From Methylobacterium sp. Leaf108 (GTDB lineage: Bacteria; Pseudomonadota; Alphaproteobacteria; Rhizobiales; Beijerinckiaceae): 64,000 nucleotides of DNA. The translations under genes were made by a program, and so were the position numbers. The stretch spans positions 899 through 64,898 of the forward strand of contig NZ_LMND01000002.1 in NCBI RefSeq assembly GCF_001423265.1, given 5' to 3'. Below are positions 1 to 7,846 of this stretch, piece after piece; positions within the stretch are counted from its first letter, which is position 1, and each line of letters opens with the position of its first letter. The notes under the pieces were generated by a model. It was given only the letters and a program-made list of their open reading frames with translations, had not been told where the DNA came from and did no database searches.

Positions 1-13
1 GTCCGTCCTCCAG

Positions 14-227
14 GCTCAAAAGCCATACCAAAGGGCGGACCACTTCAATGGGGGCTGATCAGGACAGACGCCCTGCGCAGCGGTGGTCCGGGCAAGAAGC
101 AACAGTCCGGACGGATCGAGCGTCAGTTCATCGACGTGCAACCCATCGGGCACTGTCGGTAGAGACGGGTTCGAGATTGGCATCCGACGCCTCCTCGGTC
201 ACGGTGAGGATCAACGCTCAAAAGCCA
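14..227. repeat. Short direct repeats at island edge
   Basis: The 12-mer GCTCAAAAGCCA occurs at 14-25 and again at 216-227. Short spaced direct repeats of this sort are typical of IS ends (for example IS21-type ends), but no transposase gene follows, so the assignment to an IS is only inference. No convincing gene is visible in 1-434. Confidence 0.4.
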
Positions 228-326
228 GATCTGACTCCGTCAGCACCAAAAGTGCGGATGAACCCGAAGTTTAACCCCAGTAAAAGTGCAGCTAATCGGT
301 TGGTCACGCTGCAAAAATTAGAATGA

Positions 327-364
327 AGGTGGGGTCACGATCGACGCCGATCGTGACCCCACCT
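327..364. repeat. 17-bp perfect inverted repeat (hairpin)
   Basis: Positions 327-343 and 348-364 are exact reverse complements around a 4-nt loop. There is no T-run after either arm and no gene immediately upstream, so a mobile-element end or a folding target is as likely as a terminator. Confidence 0.6.
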
Positions 365-434
365 GTGCCGAGCAATGCGCTATAAAAACAAAGGCTAAAC
401 TAAGCTGAGAGAGGGGGGCATGGTTCGAGGCTTC

Positions 435-600
435 TTAACACTCCTTGCGCCAGCGATAGTAGCTTTGCTCGGAGATATCTGCCTCCCGGCACGCTATCGC
501 CAAACTTTTAACCTGCGCCGTCTGCACCTTAATTTAGTGCAGCTTCAGCACCACCTGGTCCGCACCCGTCTTCTGACCGCGCTTTATGTCCAGCTCCTTC
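435..600 (-). pseudogene. Decayed IS3-family OrfA transposase fragment
   Basis: Read on the minus strand the segment encodes a recognisable IS3-family OrfA N-terminus: KRGQKTGADQVVLKL, then an internal stop, then IKVQTAQVKSLAIACREAD followed by ISEQSYYRWRKEC and a stop. The spacing and the helix-turn-helix ending SYYRWRKE match OrfA of IS407-like elements, whose usual continuation (EYGGL and the leucine zipper) is missing. The in-frame stop and truncation show it is dead. It marks the low-GC, decayed left part of the island; positions 601-1143 contain no other supportable gene. Confidence 0.7.
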
Positions 601-1143
601 AGTCTTGGCTGATCCTCTCAATCAGCCCGGTCCAAAGTCAGCCGGTCAGGTCAGATGGTCTCGCGGCGCTGACTTTGTAACGGGCCCTGCCTCATTCTGT
701 GCGTGCAATCGGATTTTTCAACTATTCCACTCGACATTTTCCTCGAACGGAGCATGTGTGTGTTCGGTCGAATGGTCGGGGGAGAGCAATGCGCTCAGCA
801 GGATTGAGTATAGCGGTATGCCTCTAAAAGAGCGGTTCTTGGCTGATCGCTGAGGCAGCGTCAGCGTCAGCCAAGGTGCCTATGGACTTTCTTCGAGGCC
901 GTCTCGGAATGCCAGGCGCTTTTGATGGCCATAGATCGCGATGAGCCCATCAACAAGGCAATGACCTCTCACGGTGCTACGTGTCTGATCGGTCGCATGA
1001 GCCGCCCTGGCGAGTCGCGACAGCCGCGGAGCCCCTGATCGCGCGCAAGTCTGGCCCTCTCCGGGCCCCCTGCCCCGCCGGCATCGCGCCGACTGCGGGG
1101 TCAGGTTGGTGGCAGCCCCTGCCGATCCCGGAGAACACGATCG
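601..1143. other. Intergenic, island edge, no gene seen
   Basis: Base composition is visibly less GC-rich in 601-850 than in the rest of the window. The stretch next to the OrfA remnant (about 615-660) contains degenerate repeats that could be the IS left end. Open frames here lack the GC-rich third codon positions of real genes in this genome. I see no RNA gene or terminator. Confidence 0.5.
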
Positions 1144-1692
1144 ATGTCGACCTTCACCCTGTCCTGCTCCGAAGCCAAGATCCTCGCCCTCGCCGCCGCT
1201 CAGCCCGATGGCCCGATCGTGCTTCCTTCCCCCCTGAAGCCGGGCACGGCTCAGCGCTTGATGGCCAAGTTTCTCAAGCATGAGCTGATCGTGTCACGCG
1301 ATCGGGATGGGCAGGTTAGCCACTACCTGACCGCCGCCGGGTACCGGTCCGTTGGCTTGGAGCCGCCGGTTGCTGTGTCCACCCATCAGGCATCGGCTAG
1401 CAAGCGGCAACAGGTTGTCGACTTCCTCCGCCGAACCGAAGGCGCAAACTTGTCTGAACTGATCGTCCTCACAGGCTGGCTGCCGCACACCACCCGCGCT
1501 GCCTTGTCTCGTTTGCGCTCGGGCGGGCTGACTCTGGTGAAGTCGACACGCGAGGATGGATCGACAGCCTATCGCATCATGACCGCAGAGCCGGACAAGC
1601 TGAAGCCTCGGCGTACCCCTGCCAAACGGAAGCCTGCCGATGCACGAGGAGCGGTCGATGCAAGCGCATCCGCCAGCGCGACGGCGGTCTGA
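1144..1692 (+). CDS. DUF3489 protein of recombinase cassette
   Basis: 182 residues. Residues about 1-75 (TLSCSEAKILALAAAQPDG, LKPGTAQRLMAKFLKHELI, HYLTAAGYRSVGLE) and 85-150 (SKRQQVVDFLRRTEGANLSE, LTGWLPHTTRAALSRLR, STAYRI) look like two winged-helix folds; the second is the DUF3489 signature. The C-terminal 30 residues are basic and low complexity. It is the first gene of a three-gene operon: 6 nt separate it from the DUF2924 gene, which overlaps the recombinase gene by 4 nt. From established co-occurrence, DUF3489 and DUF2924 genes accompany serine recombinases in alphaproteobacterial mobile elements; their function is unknown. A DNA-binding accessory role in recombination or its regulation is my inference from the winged-helix appearance. 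Confidence 0.8.
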   Translation: MSTFTLSCSEAKILALAAAQPDGPIVLPSPLKPGTAQRLMAKFLKHELIVSRDRDGQVSHYLTAAGYRSVGLEPPVAVSTHQASASKRQQVVDFLRRTEGANLSELIVLTGWLPHTTRAALSRLRSGGLTLVKSTREDGSTAYRIMTAEPDKLKPRRTPAKRKPADARGAVDASASASATAV

Positions 1693-1698
1693 TCGCCG

Positions 1699-2238
1699 AT
1701 GAGCGCCCCGCTCTCCCGTGCGCCTCGGTCCGGGCAGGATCGGATCGAGGCCGACCTCGCCAGATTGGCCTCGGCCGATCTGGCGGAGCTGCGGCGACGC
1801 TGGCGGCGGTTGGTCGGGCGTCCCGCACCCGAGAAGCTGTCCCGTGCCTTCCTGCATCGCCTGCTCGCCTATCGCCTCCAGGCCGCAGCGCTCGGCGACC
1901 TCGATCGTGAGAGTGTGGCGCTACTGGATCGCCTCGGACCACAATCACCCGGCCGCGACGGAGCGATCGCCCTGCCCGCCCGCCCGGTGCACCGCCCGGG
2001 CACCTTGCTGGTGCGGGAATGGCAGGGACAGTTGCACCGGGTCACGGTGCTCGACCTGGGTTTTGCCTGGGAGGGCAGATCCTACGACAGCCTGTCGAAG
2101 GTCGCTCGCGCCATCACCGGTACCAACTGGAACGGGCCGCGCTTCTTCGGCCTGCGCGAGAAGACAAAGCCCCCGGAACCGCAAGGCGCTCGTATCACGG
2201 CTCGTGCCACTGCGACCGTCGGGAGTCGTTGGCCATGA
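1699..2238 (+). CDS. DUF2924 protein of recombinase cassette
   Basis: 179 residues. The N-terminal helical half (LASADLAELRRRWRRLVGRP, then LSRAFLHRLLAYRLQAAALG) and the C-terminal half (RPGTLLVREWQGQLHRVTVL, FAWEGRSYDSLSKVARAITG, WNGPRFFGL) match the DUF2924 family, with its conserved W-x-G-x-x-H-x-V and S-L-S-x-V-A-x-x-I-T-G-x-x-W-N-G-P signatures. The stop TGA overlaps the recombinase ATG (ATGA), which indicates translational coupling. The C-terminal signature resembles the RAMA-like DNA/chromatin reader fold (inference). It probably assists the recombinase, but no function has been shown for the family that I know of. Confidence 0.85.
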   Translation: MSAPLSRAPRSGQDRIEADLARLASADLAELRRRWRRLVGRPAPEKLSRAFLHRLLAYRLQAAALGDLDRESVALLDRLGPQSPGRDGAIALPARPVHRPGTLLVREWQGQLHRVTVLDLGFAWEGRSYDSLSKVARAITGTNWNGPRFFGLREKTKPPEPQGARITARATATVGSRWP

Positions 2239-3833
2239 CCGGCCGTGGCGCCTCGACATTGCGCAGCATCGCAGCTCCGGTGGCGAGGCCGCTGCGCTGC
2301 GCGATCTACACCCGGGTCTCGACCGAGCACGGGCTGGAGCAGGAGTTCAACTCGCTTCACAATCAGCGCGAAGCGGCCGAGGCCTACATCAAAAGCCAGG
2401 CCCATGAGGGCTGGCGTTGCCTCCCCGCCCCCTACGACGATGGCGGCTTCTCGGGAGGATCGCTCGAGCGCCCTGCCCTGCAGCGGCTGCTGGCGGAGAT
2501 CGCCCTGAAGCGCATCGACGTGGTGGTGGTCTACAAGGTCGACCGCCTCACTCGTTCGCTTTCGGACTTCGCGAGGCTGGTCGAGCTGTTCGATGCGCAT
2601 GGGGTCTCGTTCGTATCGGTGACCCAGGCCTTCAACACTACGACCAGCATGGGCCGGCTCACCCTCAACGTGCTCCTGTCCTTTGCCCAGTTCGAGCGGG
2701 AGGTCACGGGCGAACGCATCCGCGACAAGATCGCAGCCTCGAAGCGCAAGGGCCTCTGGATGGGCGGGGTGGTACCGCTCGGCTACCGGGTCGAAGCGCG
2801 CGCCCTCCATGTGGTCGAGGAGCATGCCGTCCTGATCCGCAGCATCTTCGCTCGTTACCTCGAGCTTGGCGCGGTCACCAGGTTGCAGGCCGAGTTGGAT
2901 GAGGCCGGCATTACCGTGCCCGGGCGGATCGACGGCAAGGGCAATCGCCTTGGAGGCAAGCCCTTCAGTCGGGGGCATCTCTACCAGATCCTGGCGAGCC
3001 CACTCTATATCGGCAGGCTCACCCATCGCGGTCGCGTCTTCGAGGGCCAGCATCAGCCGATTGTCGAGGCGGCCACTTTCGAGGTGGTGCAGGCAAAGCT
3101 CACAGCCAACCATCATGGCAAGGCATCGCACCGCCTGCCTTGCGAGCATCTCCTCGTCGGCCGCATCCACACCGCCGAGGGTCATGCCCTGACCCCGAGC
3201 CATGCCGTCAAGGGGGCACGGCGCTACCGCTACTACGTCAGCCAGGCCGTCCTGAAGGGGAAGGAAGCTGCGAGGCACAGCGATGCCAATCCGATCCGCC
3301 GCCTCTCCGCCCCCGACATCGAAGCGGCCGTCGTCCAGTCCCTGCGCTCGCAGTTCCCCAGGGCAGGCGACCTCAGCGATGCCGAGCTGATTGCAAGCCG
3401 CTTGACCCAGGTCGTCGTGCATCCCGATGCCCTGCAGCTCGAACTCACCGGCGAGGAGCGCAGCGTCGTTCAAGTCGCGTGGTCGCCGAACCGGAGCCAA
3501 CGGCATCGCGAGATCATCGTGCCGCCTGGTTCCGATCGCCTTGGACTCCGCCCGATGAAGGTCGAGGACCGCGCCCGCATCCTGAAGGCCGTCGCCACCG
3601 CTCGATCCTGGATCGACGATCTCCTCGCGGCCCGCATCGCCGACACCGATGCCATCGCCATGCGGGAAGGCTGCAGTGAGCGCTCGGTCCGGATGACATT
3701 GTCGCTGGCACAGCTGTCGCCGCGCATCGTCCAGGCCCTCGTCGAGGGCCGACTGCCGCGCGGCATCAGCATCAAGTCGCTGGCTGAGCTCCCGCTGTCC
3801 TGGGCTGAACAGGAACACGCGATCGGGTTCTGA
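2235..3833 (+). CDS. Large serine recombinase / resolvase family
   Basis: 532 residues from the ATG that overlaps the upstream stop; the frame is open further upstream but that part lies inside the DUF2924 gene. Residues about 18-165 form the resolvase catalytic domain, with the nucleophile serine in YTRVST, the YDDGGFSGG loop and the VVVYKVDRLTRSLSDF and GERIRDKIAASKRKG stretches. The middle carries the Recombinase domain (GYRVEA, RGHLYQILASPLYIG). I see no clear C-x-x-C zinc ribbon. Large serine recombinases integrate and excise phages, ICEs and islands without a tRNA requirement, but this gene ends 350 bp from the 3' end of a tRNA-Ala. Third gene of the DUF3489-DUF2924 operon. Confidence 0.9.
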   Translation: MTGRGASTLRSIAAPVARPLRCAIYTRVSTEHGLEQEFNSLHNQREAAEAYIKSQAHEGWRCLPAPYDDGGFSGGSLERPALQRLLAEIALKRIDVVVVYKVDRLTRSLSDFARLVELFDAHGVSFVSVTQAFNTTTSMGRLTLNVLLSFAQFEREVTGERIRDKIAASKRKGLWMGGVVPLGYRVEARALHVVEEHAVLIRSIFARYLELGAVTRLQAELDEAGITVPGRIDGKGNRLGGKPFSRGHLYQILASPLYIGRLTHRGRVFEGQHQPIVEAATFEVVQAKLTANHHGKASHRLPCEHLLVGRIHTAEGHALTPSHAVKGARRYRYYVSQAVLKGKEAARHSDANPIRRLSAPDIEAAVVQSLRSQFPRAGDLSDAELIASRLTQVVVHPDALQLELTGEERSVVQVAWSPNRSQRHREIIVPPGSDRLGLRPMKVEDRARILKAVATARSWIDDLLAARIADTDAIAMREGCSERSVRMTLSLAQLSPRIVQALVEGRLPRGISIKSLAELPLSWAEQEHAIGF

Positions 3834-4182
3834 GCGAAGCCATCGGAACCGGCATCCTGCGACGATCCTTCTAATCGTTAGCCACGCAGGCTCCGCATCG
3901 CCAGTCGGCCTTCCGGATCACCGACCGCGGCAGATGCAGTGAGCGGCGTCGCTGACCGAGAAAACGGCGTTACGACCACCGCCGAGGACTGCCGAAAGCC
4001 GCCGATTGCCGTGCATCTGCGGAAACGGTTTTTGGCCTGCCTGAGACTGGGCCAAGATCCGGCGCCCAAAACTGCGCAGCAAACGGCAGAGACTGGCTCT
4101 CCGAAAGAGACCCTCGCCTAACCTACCGAAACGAAAAGACTATTCCTGACGACCACCAACCCTCCAGTTTATGTGGACGGCC
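3834..4182. other. Intergenic between recombinase and tRNA-Ala
   Basis: No gene is supportable. This is the expected place for an attachment site given the recombinase on one side and the tRNA 3' end on the other. I looked for a second copy of the tRNA 3' end (about 20 nt) in 1-4182 and did not find one, so no att core can be assigned. Confidence 0.4.
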
Positions 4183-4258
4183 TGGTGGAGCTGAGCGGGA
4201 TCGAACCGCTGACCTCCGCAGTGCGATTGCGGCGCTCTCCCATCTGAGCTACAGCCCC
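4183..4258 (-). tRNA. tRNA-Ala (anticodon CGC)
   Basis: The reverse complement folds as a complete 76-nt cloverleaf: acceptor GGGGCTG pairs with CAGCTCC, a G3:U70 wobble (the alanine identity element) is present, D stem GCTC/GAGC, anticodon stem CCGCA/TGCGG with loop ATCGCAC giving anticodon CGC, T arm AGCGG-TTCGATC-CCGCT, discriminator A and an encoded CCA at 4183-4185. Its 3' end points at the serine recombinase island, the usual geometry for an island next to a tRNA. Confidence 0.95.
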
Positions 4259-4380
4259 GTTCCGAGGTGCGAGCCTTCTAGGCTCGGGCGCCTCGGCCTG
4301 TCAATTCCGTAAAATTCCCGCCGCCGCCGCGCCTGCCGGTGCCCTCCGGGCGGGCCGCTTCGAGGACATCGGAACCGCGC

Positions 4381-4683
4381 ATGAACGCCTTCATCTGGCT
4401 CTTCGACACCGTGGTCCAGCTCTACATCTACGTCCTGATCGCGAGCGCGGTCCTGAGTTGGCTCGTCGCCTTCAACGTGGTGAACGTGCGCAACCCGATC
4501 GTGTCGCAGATCGGCGAGGTCTTGTACCGGCTGACCGAGCCCGTGCTCCGGCCGATCCGCAACATCCTGCCCAATCTCGGCGGCGTCGACCTCTCGCCGA
4601 TCGTGCTCGTGCTCCTGCTCCTGTTCGCGAGCCGCCTGCTGCACGAGTTCATCCCGACCCAGACGGTGGTCTACACGCGCTGA
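4381..4683 (+). CDS. YggT family membrane protein
   Basis: 100 residues from ATG 4381. Two hydrophobic segments (residues about 8-28 and 68-88) flank the conserved amphipathic region with the family signature TEPVLRPIRNILPNLGGVDL and SPIVLVLLLL. YggT proteins are inner-membrane proteins linked to osmotic tolerance and cell division in bacteria; the molecular role is unclear. It stands 44 nt upstream of the mesaconyl-CoA hydratase gene on the same strand, so cotranscription is possible. Length and topology are typical of the family. Confidence 0.88.
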   Translation: MNAFIWLFDTVVQLYIYVLIASAVLSWLVAFNVVNVRNPIVSQIGEVLYRLTEPVLRPIRNILPNLGGVDLSPIVLVLLLLFASRLLHEFIPTQTVVYTR

Positions 4684-4693
4684 CGACGGCCGA

Positions 4694-4717
4694 CATTCTC
4701 GCAGGCATTCTCGCAGG
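4694..4717. repeat. 12-bp tandem repeat, 2 copies
   Basis: CATTCTCGCAGG is repeated exactly at 4694-4705 and 4706-4717, in the 44-nt gap between the YggT and mcd genes. One of the many short tandem duplications at gene borders in this window. Confidence 0.9.
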
Positions 4718-4727
4718 AACGACGCGC

Positions 4728-5774
4728 ATGAAGACCAATCCCGGCCGCTTCTTCGAGGACTACCGCCTCGGCGAGACCATCCGCCATGCCACCCCGCGCA
4801 CCGTGACGAGCGGCGATGTCGCCCTCTACACCGCGCTCTACGGCCCCCGTTTCGCCGTGCAGTCGTCGGACGCCTTCGCCCGCGCCATCGGCTATCCGCA
4901 GAGCCCCCTCGACGACCTGCTGACCTTCCATGTCGTCTTCGGCAAGACGGTGCCGGACATCTCGCTCAACGCCCTGGCCAACCTCGGCTATGCCGAGGGC
5001 GGCTTTCGCCGGCCGGTCTATCCGGGCGAGACCCTGTCCACGGTCTCGGAGGTGATCGGCCTCAAGGAGAGTTCGAACCGCCAGACCGGAGTGGTCTACG
5101 TGCGCTCCACCGGCTCGGACGCCAACGGCGAGACGGTGCTGAGCTACTGCCGCTGGGTGCTGGTGAGGAAGCTCGACCCGGAGGCCAGGGTCGCGCAGGA
5201 GCACGTCCCGACCTTCGCCAAGGTGGTCGACCCGGTCGATCTCGCCGGCGCCCTCCCCCCGCTGAACACGGCCGCCTACGACCTCGATCTGGCGGGCAGC
5301 CCGCACCGCTTCTCGGATTACACGGTCGGCGAGAAGATCGACCACGTCGACGGCATGACCGTCGAGGAGGCCGAGCACCAGATCGCCACGCGCCTCTACC
5401 AGAACACCGCCAAGGTGCATTTCGACGGGTTCGCCGCCAAGGACACGCGCTTCGGCCGCCGCCTGATCTACGGCGGCGTCGTCATCTCGCTCGCCCGCGC
5501 TCTGAGCTTCAACGGTCTGGGCAACGCCTTCGCGCTCGCGGGCATCAACGCCGGCCGCCACGTGGCGCCGCTGTTTGCCGGCGACACCGTCTATGCGTGG
5601 AGCGAGGTGCTGGAGACCGCCGAACTCCCTGGCCGCACGGACATCGGAGCGCTTCGCCTGCGCACCGTCGCCACCAAGAACCAGTCTTGCGGCGCCCATC
5701 CCCACATGGTCGGCGACGGCTACGACCAGGCCGTGATCCTGGACCTGGATTATTGGGCGTTCATTCCGCGCTGA
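4728..5774 (+). CDS. mcd: Mesaconyl-CoA hydratase (beta-methylmalyl-CoA dehydratase)
   Basis: 348 residues from ATG 4728. Two MaoC-like hot-dog domains: residues about 1-160 (KTNPGRFFEDYRLGETIRHA, then ALYTALYGPRFAVQSSDAFA) and about 180-345 (SPHRFSDYTVGEKIDHVDGM, FGRRLIYGGVVISLARALSF, GDTVYAWSEVLE). This double hot-dog layout and the sequence match mesaconyl-CoA hydratase of the ethylmalonyl-CoA pathway, which converts mesaconyl-CoA and water to beta-methylmalyl-CoA (then split to glyoxylate and propionyl-CoA). In serine-cycle methylotrophs this pathway regenerates glyoxylate, and it is the main metabolic clue that the organism is a Methylobacterium-type bacterium. No other pathway gene is in the window. 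Length is normal for the family. Confidence 0.92.
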   Translation: MKTNPGRFFEDYRLGETIRHATPRTVTSGDVALYTALYGPRFAVQSSDAFARAIGYPQSPLDDLLTFHVVFGKTVPDISLNALANLGYAEGGFRRPVYPGETLSTVSEVIGLKESSNRQTGVVYVRSTGSDANGETVLSYCRWVLVRKLDPEARVAQEHVPTFAKVVDPVDLAGALPPLNTAAYDLDLAGSPHRFSDYTVGEKIDHVDGMTVEEAEHQIATRLYQNTAKVHFDGFAAKDTRFGRRLIYGGVVISLARALSFNGLGNAFALAGINAGRHVAPLFAGDTVYAWSEVLETAELPGRTDIGALRLRTVATKNQSCGAHPHMVGDGYDQAVILDLDYWAFIPR

Positions 5775-5789
5775 CGGTTGCGACAGGCC

Positions 5790-6593
5790 TTATCCTGCGG
5801 ACAGGGCCGCCGTCACCGCCTGCCTGAGCGGGTTCTCCGGGTTCGACAGCAGCCGCAGCGCCATCGCGCAGGCGATGGTCACCAGCAGCGGCCGGATCAG
5901 GCGGGCGCCGAGCCGGATCGCCAGGACCGAGCCGATCTGGGCGCCGATGAAGGCGCCCAGCGCCATGGCGAGGCCGATCGGCCAGACCACGTGGCCGCCG
6001 GCCGCGAACAGCGCGAGGCTGCCGAGATTGCTCGCCGCATTGGCGAGCTTGGTATGGGCGGTGGCCCGCACCACACCGAGCCCGAGCAGCGTCACGAAGC
6101 CGATCATGTAGAAGGCGCCCGCTCCGGGGCCGAACACGCCGTCGTAGAAGCCGACCGCCGGCGCCACGCTCAGGGCGAACACCCCCGGCGTCAGTCGGGC
6201 CGCCGCGTCCTCGCTGCTCATGCGCTTGGCGAAGGCGAAGTAGAGGGCGATGCCCACGAGCAGGATCGGCACCGCCGCATCGAGGACGGCGCGCGGCAGC
6301 AGGCTGACGCACAGCGCGCCGGCCACCGAGGCGATCCCGGCGCAGAGCGCGATCTTCCAGGCGGCGGGCCAATGGATCAGCCCGCGCCGCGCGAAGGCGA
6401 TGGTGGAGGAGACCGCCCCGGCGCTGCCCTGGAGCTTGTTGGTGGCGATGGCCGCCACGGGGTCGAGCCCGGCCAGCAGCAGCGCGGGGACGGTGATGAG
6501 CCCCCCGCCCCCGGCGATGGCGTCGACGCAGCCCGCCGCCACGGCCACCGCGAACAGGGTCGCGATCAGGCTGATGTCGATGCCGAGGATCAT
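5790..6593 (-). CDS. TSUP family (TauE/SafE-like) membrane permease
   Basis: 267 residues with about 8 hydrophobic segments arranged as two similar halves. The typical TSUP glycine-rich N-terminus is visible (DAIAGGGGLITVPALLLAGL, followed by AIATNKLQGSAGA), as is the second-half repeat (GFYDGVFGPGAGAFYMIGFV, HTKLANAASNLGSLALF). TSUP proteins export or import organosulfur or sulfite-type anions, but the substrate cannot be read from sequence. It lies 36 nt downstream of an L,D-transpeptidase gene in the same direction and converges on mcd with a 15-nt gap. Confidence 0.88.
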   Translation of the reverse strand: MILGIDISLIATLFAVAVAAGCVDAIAGGGGLITVPALLLAGLDPVAAIATNKLQGSAGAVSSTIAFARRGLIHWPAAWKIALCAGIASVAGALCVSLLPRAVLDAAVPILLVGIALYFAFAKRMSSEDAAARLTPGVFALSVAPAVGFYDGVFGPGAGAFYMIGFVTLLGLGVVRATAHTKLANAASNLGSLALFAAGGHVVWPIGLAMALGAFIGAQIGSVLAIRLGARLIRPLLVTIACAMALRLLSNPENPLRQAVTAALSAG

Positions 6594-6629
6594 GGGGTTT
6601 CCGGTGAACGGCCGTAGGAGGCGGGCGCC

Positions 6630-7229
6630 TCAGTTGCGCACGATCACCCGCGTTCCGACCTTCACGCGGTCGTAGAGGTCGACCACGTCCTTGTTGGTCA
6701 TGCGGATGCAGCCCGACGAGACCGCGGCTCCCATGGTCTCCGGCTCGTTGGAGCCGTGGATGCGGTAGAGCGAGGAGCCCAGATACATCGCGCGGGCGCC
6801 GAGCGGGTTGTCCTGTCCCCCGGCCATGAAGCGCGGCAGGTCGGGGCGGCGGGCCAGCATCTGGGCCGGAGGCCGCCACGACGGCCATTCCCGCTTCATG
6901 GTGACGGTCTTCTGGCCGGACCAGGAGAAGCCCTGCCGGCCGACCCCGACCCCGTAGCGCACGGCCTGGCCGCCGCCGAGCACGTAGTAGAGCCGGCGTT
7001 GGCTTTGCGAGACCACGACGGTGCCGGGTTTCTCGGAGCCATTCCACGCCACCGTCTCGCGCGGGATCGCCTGCTCGCGGAAGATGTTCATGAAGTCGGC
7101 GATCGGGCCGCTGTCGAACGGATTGGCAGCCTGGGCCGGCGTACCGGCGGCGATCAGGGCCGCGAAGGCGGATGCCGCGATCGAGCGGGAAGAGCCCAGG
7201 AAAAAGGGGCGCAGGAAAAAGGGGCGCAT
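6630..7229 (-). CDS. Exported L,D-transpeptidase (YkuD domain)
   Basis: 199 residues from the only nearby ATG (7229). The N-terminus is a signal peptide ending near GTPAQA-A. The YkuD domain spans about residues 65-198 and carries the catalytic motif RIHGSNEPETMGAAVSSGC and IRM, with the His and Cys nucleophile in H-x-x-x-S-x-G-C order. These enzymes make 3-3 crosslinks in peptidoglycan or attach outer-membrane proteins to it. The first residues MRPFFLRPFFLG are encoded by an exact 15-bp duplication. A second enzyme of this family lies at 26904-27545. The frame continues open upstream, but the extra residues are Arg/Pro-rich and unlike a coding start. Confidence 0.88.
   Translation of the reverse strand: MRPFFLRPFFLGSSRSIAASAFAALIAAGTPAQAANPFDSGPIADFMNIFREQAIPRETVAWNGSEKPGTVVVSQSQRRLYYVLGGGQAVRYGVGVGRQGFSWSGQKTVTMKREWPSWRPPAQMLARRPDLPRFMAGGQDNPLGARAMYLGSSLYRIHGSNEPETMGAAVSSGCIRMTNKDVVDLYDRVKVGTRVIVRN
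7198..7227. repeat. 15-bp exact tandem repeat in signal-peptide codons
   Basis: AGGAAAAAGGGGCGC is repeated exactly at 7198-7212 and 7213-7227, directly next to the start codon of the L,D-transpeptidase. On the coding strand each copy encodes RPFFL, lengthening the n-region/hydrophobic start of the signal peptide by five residues in frame. Confidence 0.9.
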
Positions 7230-7660
7230 GGTCGTTCTCTCTCTCGTGTGGGGGGCGGACCAAGGCTCGGGCGGGCAAAGACCATCCCGGCGGCCCGTGG
7301 CCGGCCCGACCTCGATCGGTCGAGTCGCGTGACGGGGGCCAGCCTTGTCCGGCCCGGACTCGGGGGTCAAGGCGTTCGGGGGGCAGGGCGTCCGGGCAAG
7401 GCGTCCGGGCGAGGCGTCCGGGGATCGAGCCATCCGCCCGGGAACGGCCCCGGGTCGGTCTTTTTTCAGCGGTCGGCAGGGTCCGGTGCCGGGTCGACAG
7501 AATGTCGCAGGGAGTTGCGGCCCGGCGGCGGCGGCCCCAGAGTCTGCCGGTGCAACCCACTCGGATCATCGTCGCGACGCCGCATTTTTCGGGTGAGCGC
7601 AGGAACCAAGGCGCCGGACCGGTGCGTGGCGCGTCCGTGCGCGCACGGGTGTCCGGCCTC
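7230..7660. other. Intergenic with 13-bp repeat, no clear gene
   Basis: Nothing here has convincing coding character. It holds the 5' side of the L,D-transpeptidase gene and a degenerate 13-bp tandem array at 7388-7426. Regulatory sequences for the transpeptidase are presumably here but none is recognisable. Confidence 0.4.
7388..7426. repeat. 13-bp tandem repeat, about 3 copies
   Basis: Units GCGTCCGGGCAAG (7388-7400), GCGTCCGGGCGAG (7401-7413) and GCGTCCGGGGATC (7414-7426), with a further decayed unit just upstream. The core GCGTCCGGG is the reverse complement of the core of the 16-bp array at 22981-23012. Confidence 0.8.
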
Positions 7661-7846
7661 TTACTCTTCAGGTTCCTTGCGGTCGGCCTGATCGTTCTCG
7701 CGTCCTTTGGCGGCTTTGGCCCGACCGACACCCAGCCGCTCCCGCATTGGCGCGCGTCGCCGGTGTATCTCGTCGGCGCGGGTATGGACGGGCTCGTGCC
7801 GGTCCATGTCGCGGGCGAGGTCGCCGACGAAGGGGTCGGCGTCCAT
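7661..7846 (-). CDS. Small hypothetical protein (uncertain)
   Basis: 61 residues from ATG 7846, beginning MDADPFVGDLARDMDRHEPV and ending in a charged Lys/Arg/Glu-rich tail. Third codon positions of the first 30 codons are nearly all G or C, as in real genes of this genome, and the good codon pattern extends upstream to about 7900, so a longer product with a GTG or other start is possible (the frame is open to 8092). I recognise no domain. It could instead be a chance frame in GC-rich DNA. Confidence 0.35.
   Translation of the reverse strand: MDADPFVGDLARDMDRHEPVHTRADEIHRRRAPMRERLGVGRAKAAKGRENDQADRKEPEE

Noticed and set aside
880..1281. 133-codon minus-strand frame overlapping the DUF3489 gene
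   Set aside because: Mostly antisense to DUF3489 coding sequence; the product is low complexity.
2082..3818. A 578-codon minus-strand frame opposite the serine recombinase
   Set aside because: Antisense shadow; the plus-strand recombinase has complete catalytic motifs.
3939..4121. 60-codon frame between recombinase and tRNA
   Set aside because: No ribosome-binding site, no codon bias and no family resemblance.
3834..4182. Search for an att core duplicated from the tRNA-Ala 3' end
   Set aside because: No repeat of the tRNA 3' sequence was found between 1 and 4182; the other end of the island is probably outside the window.
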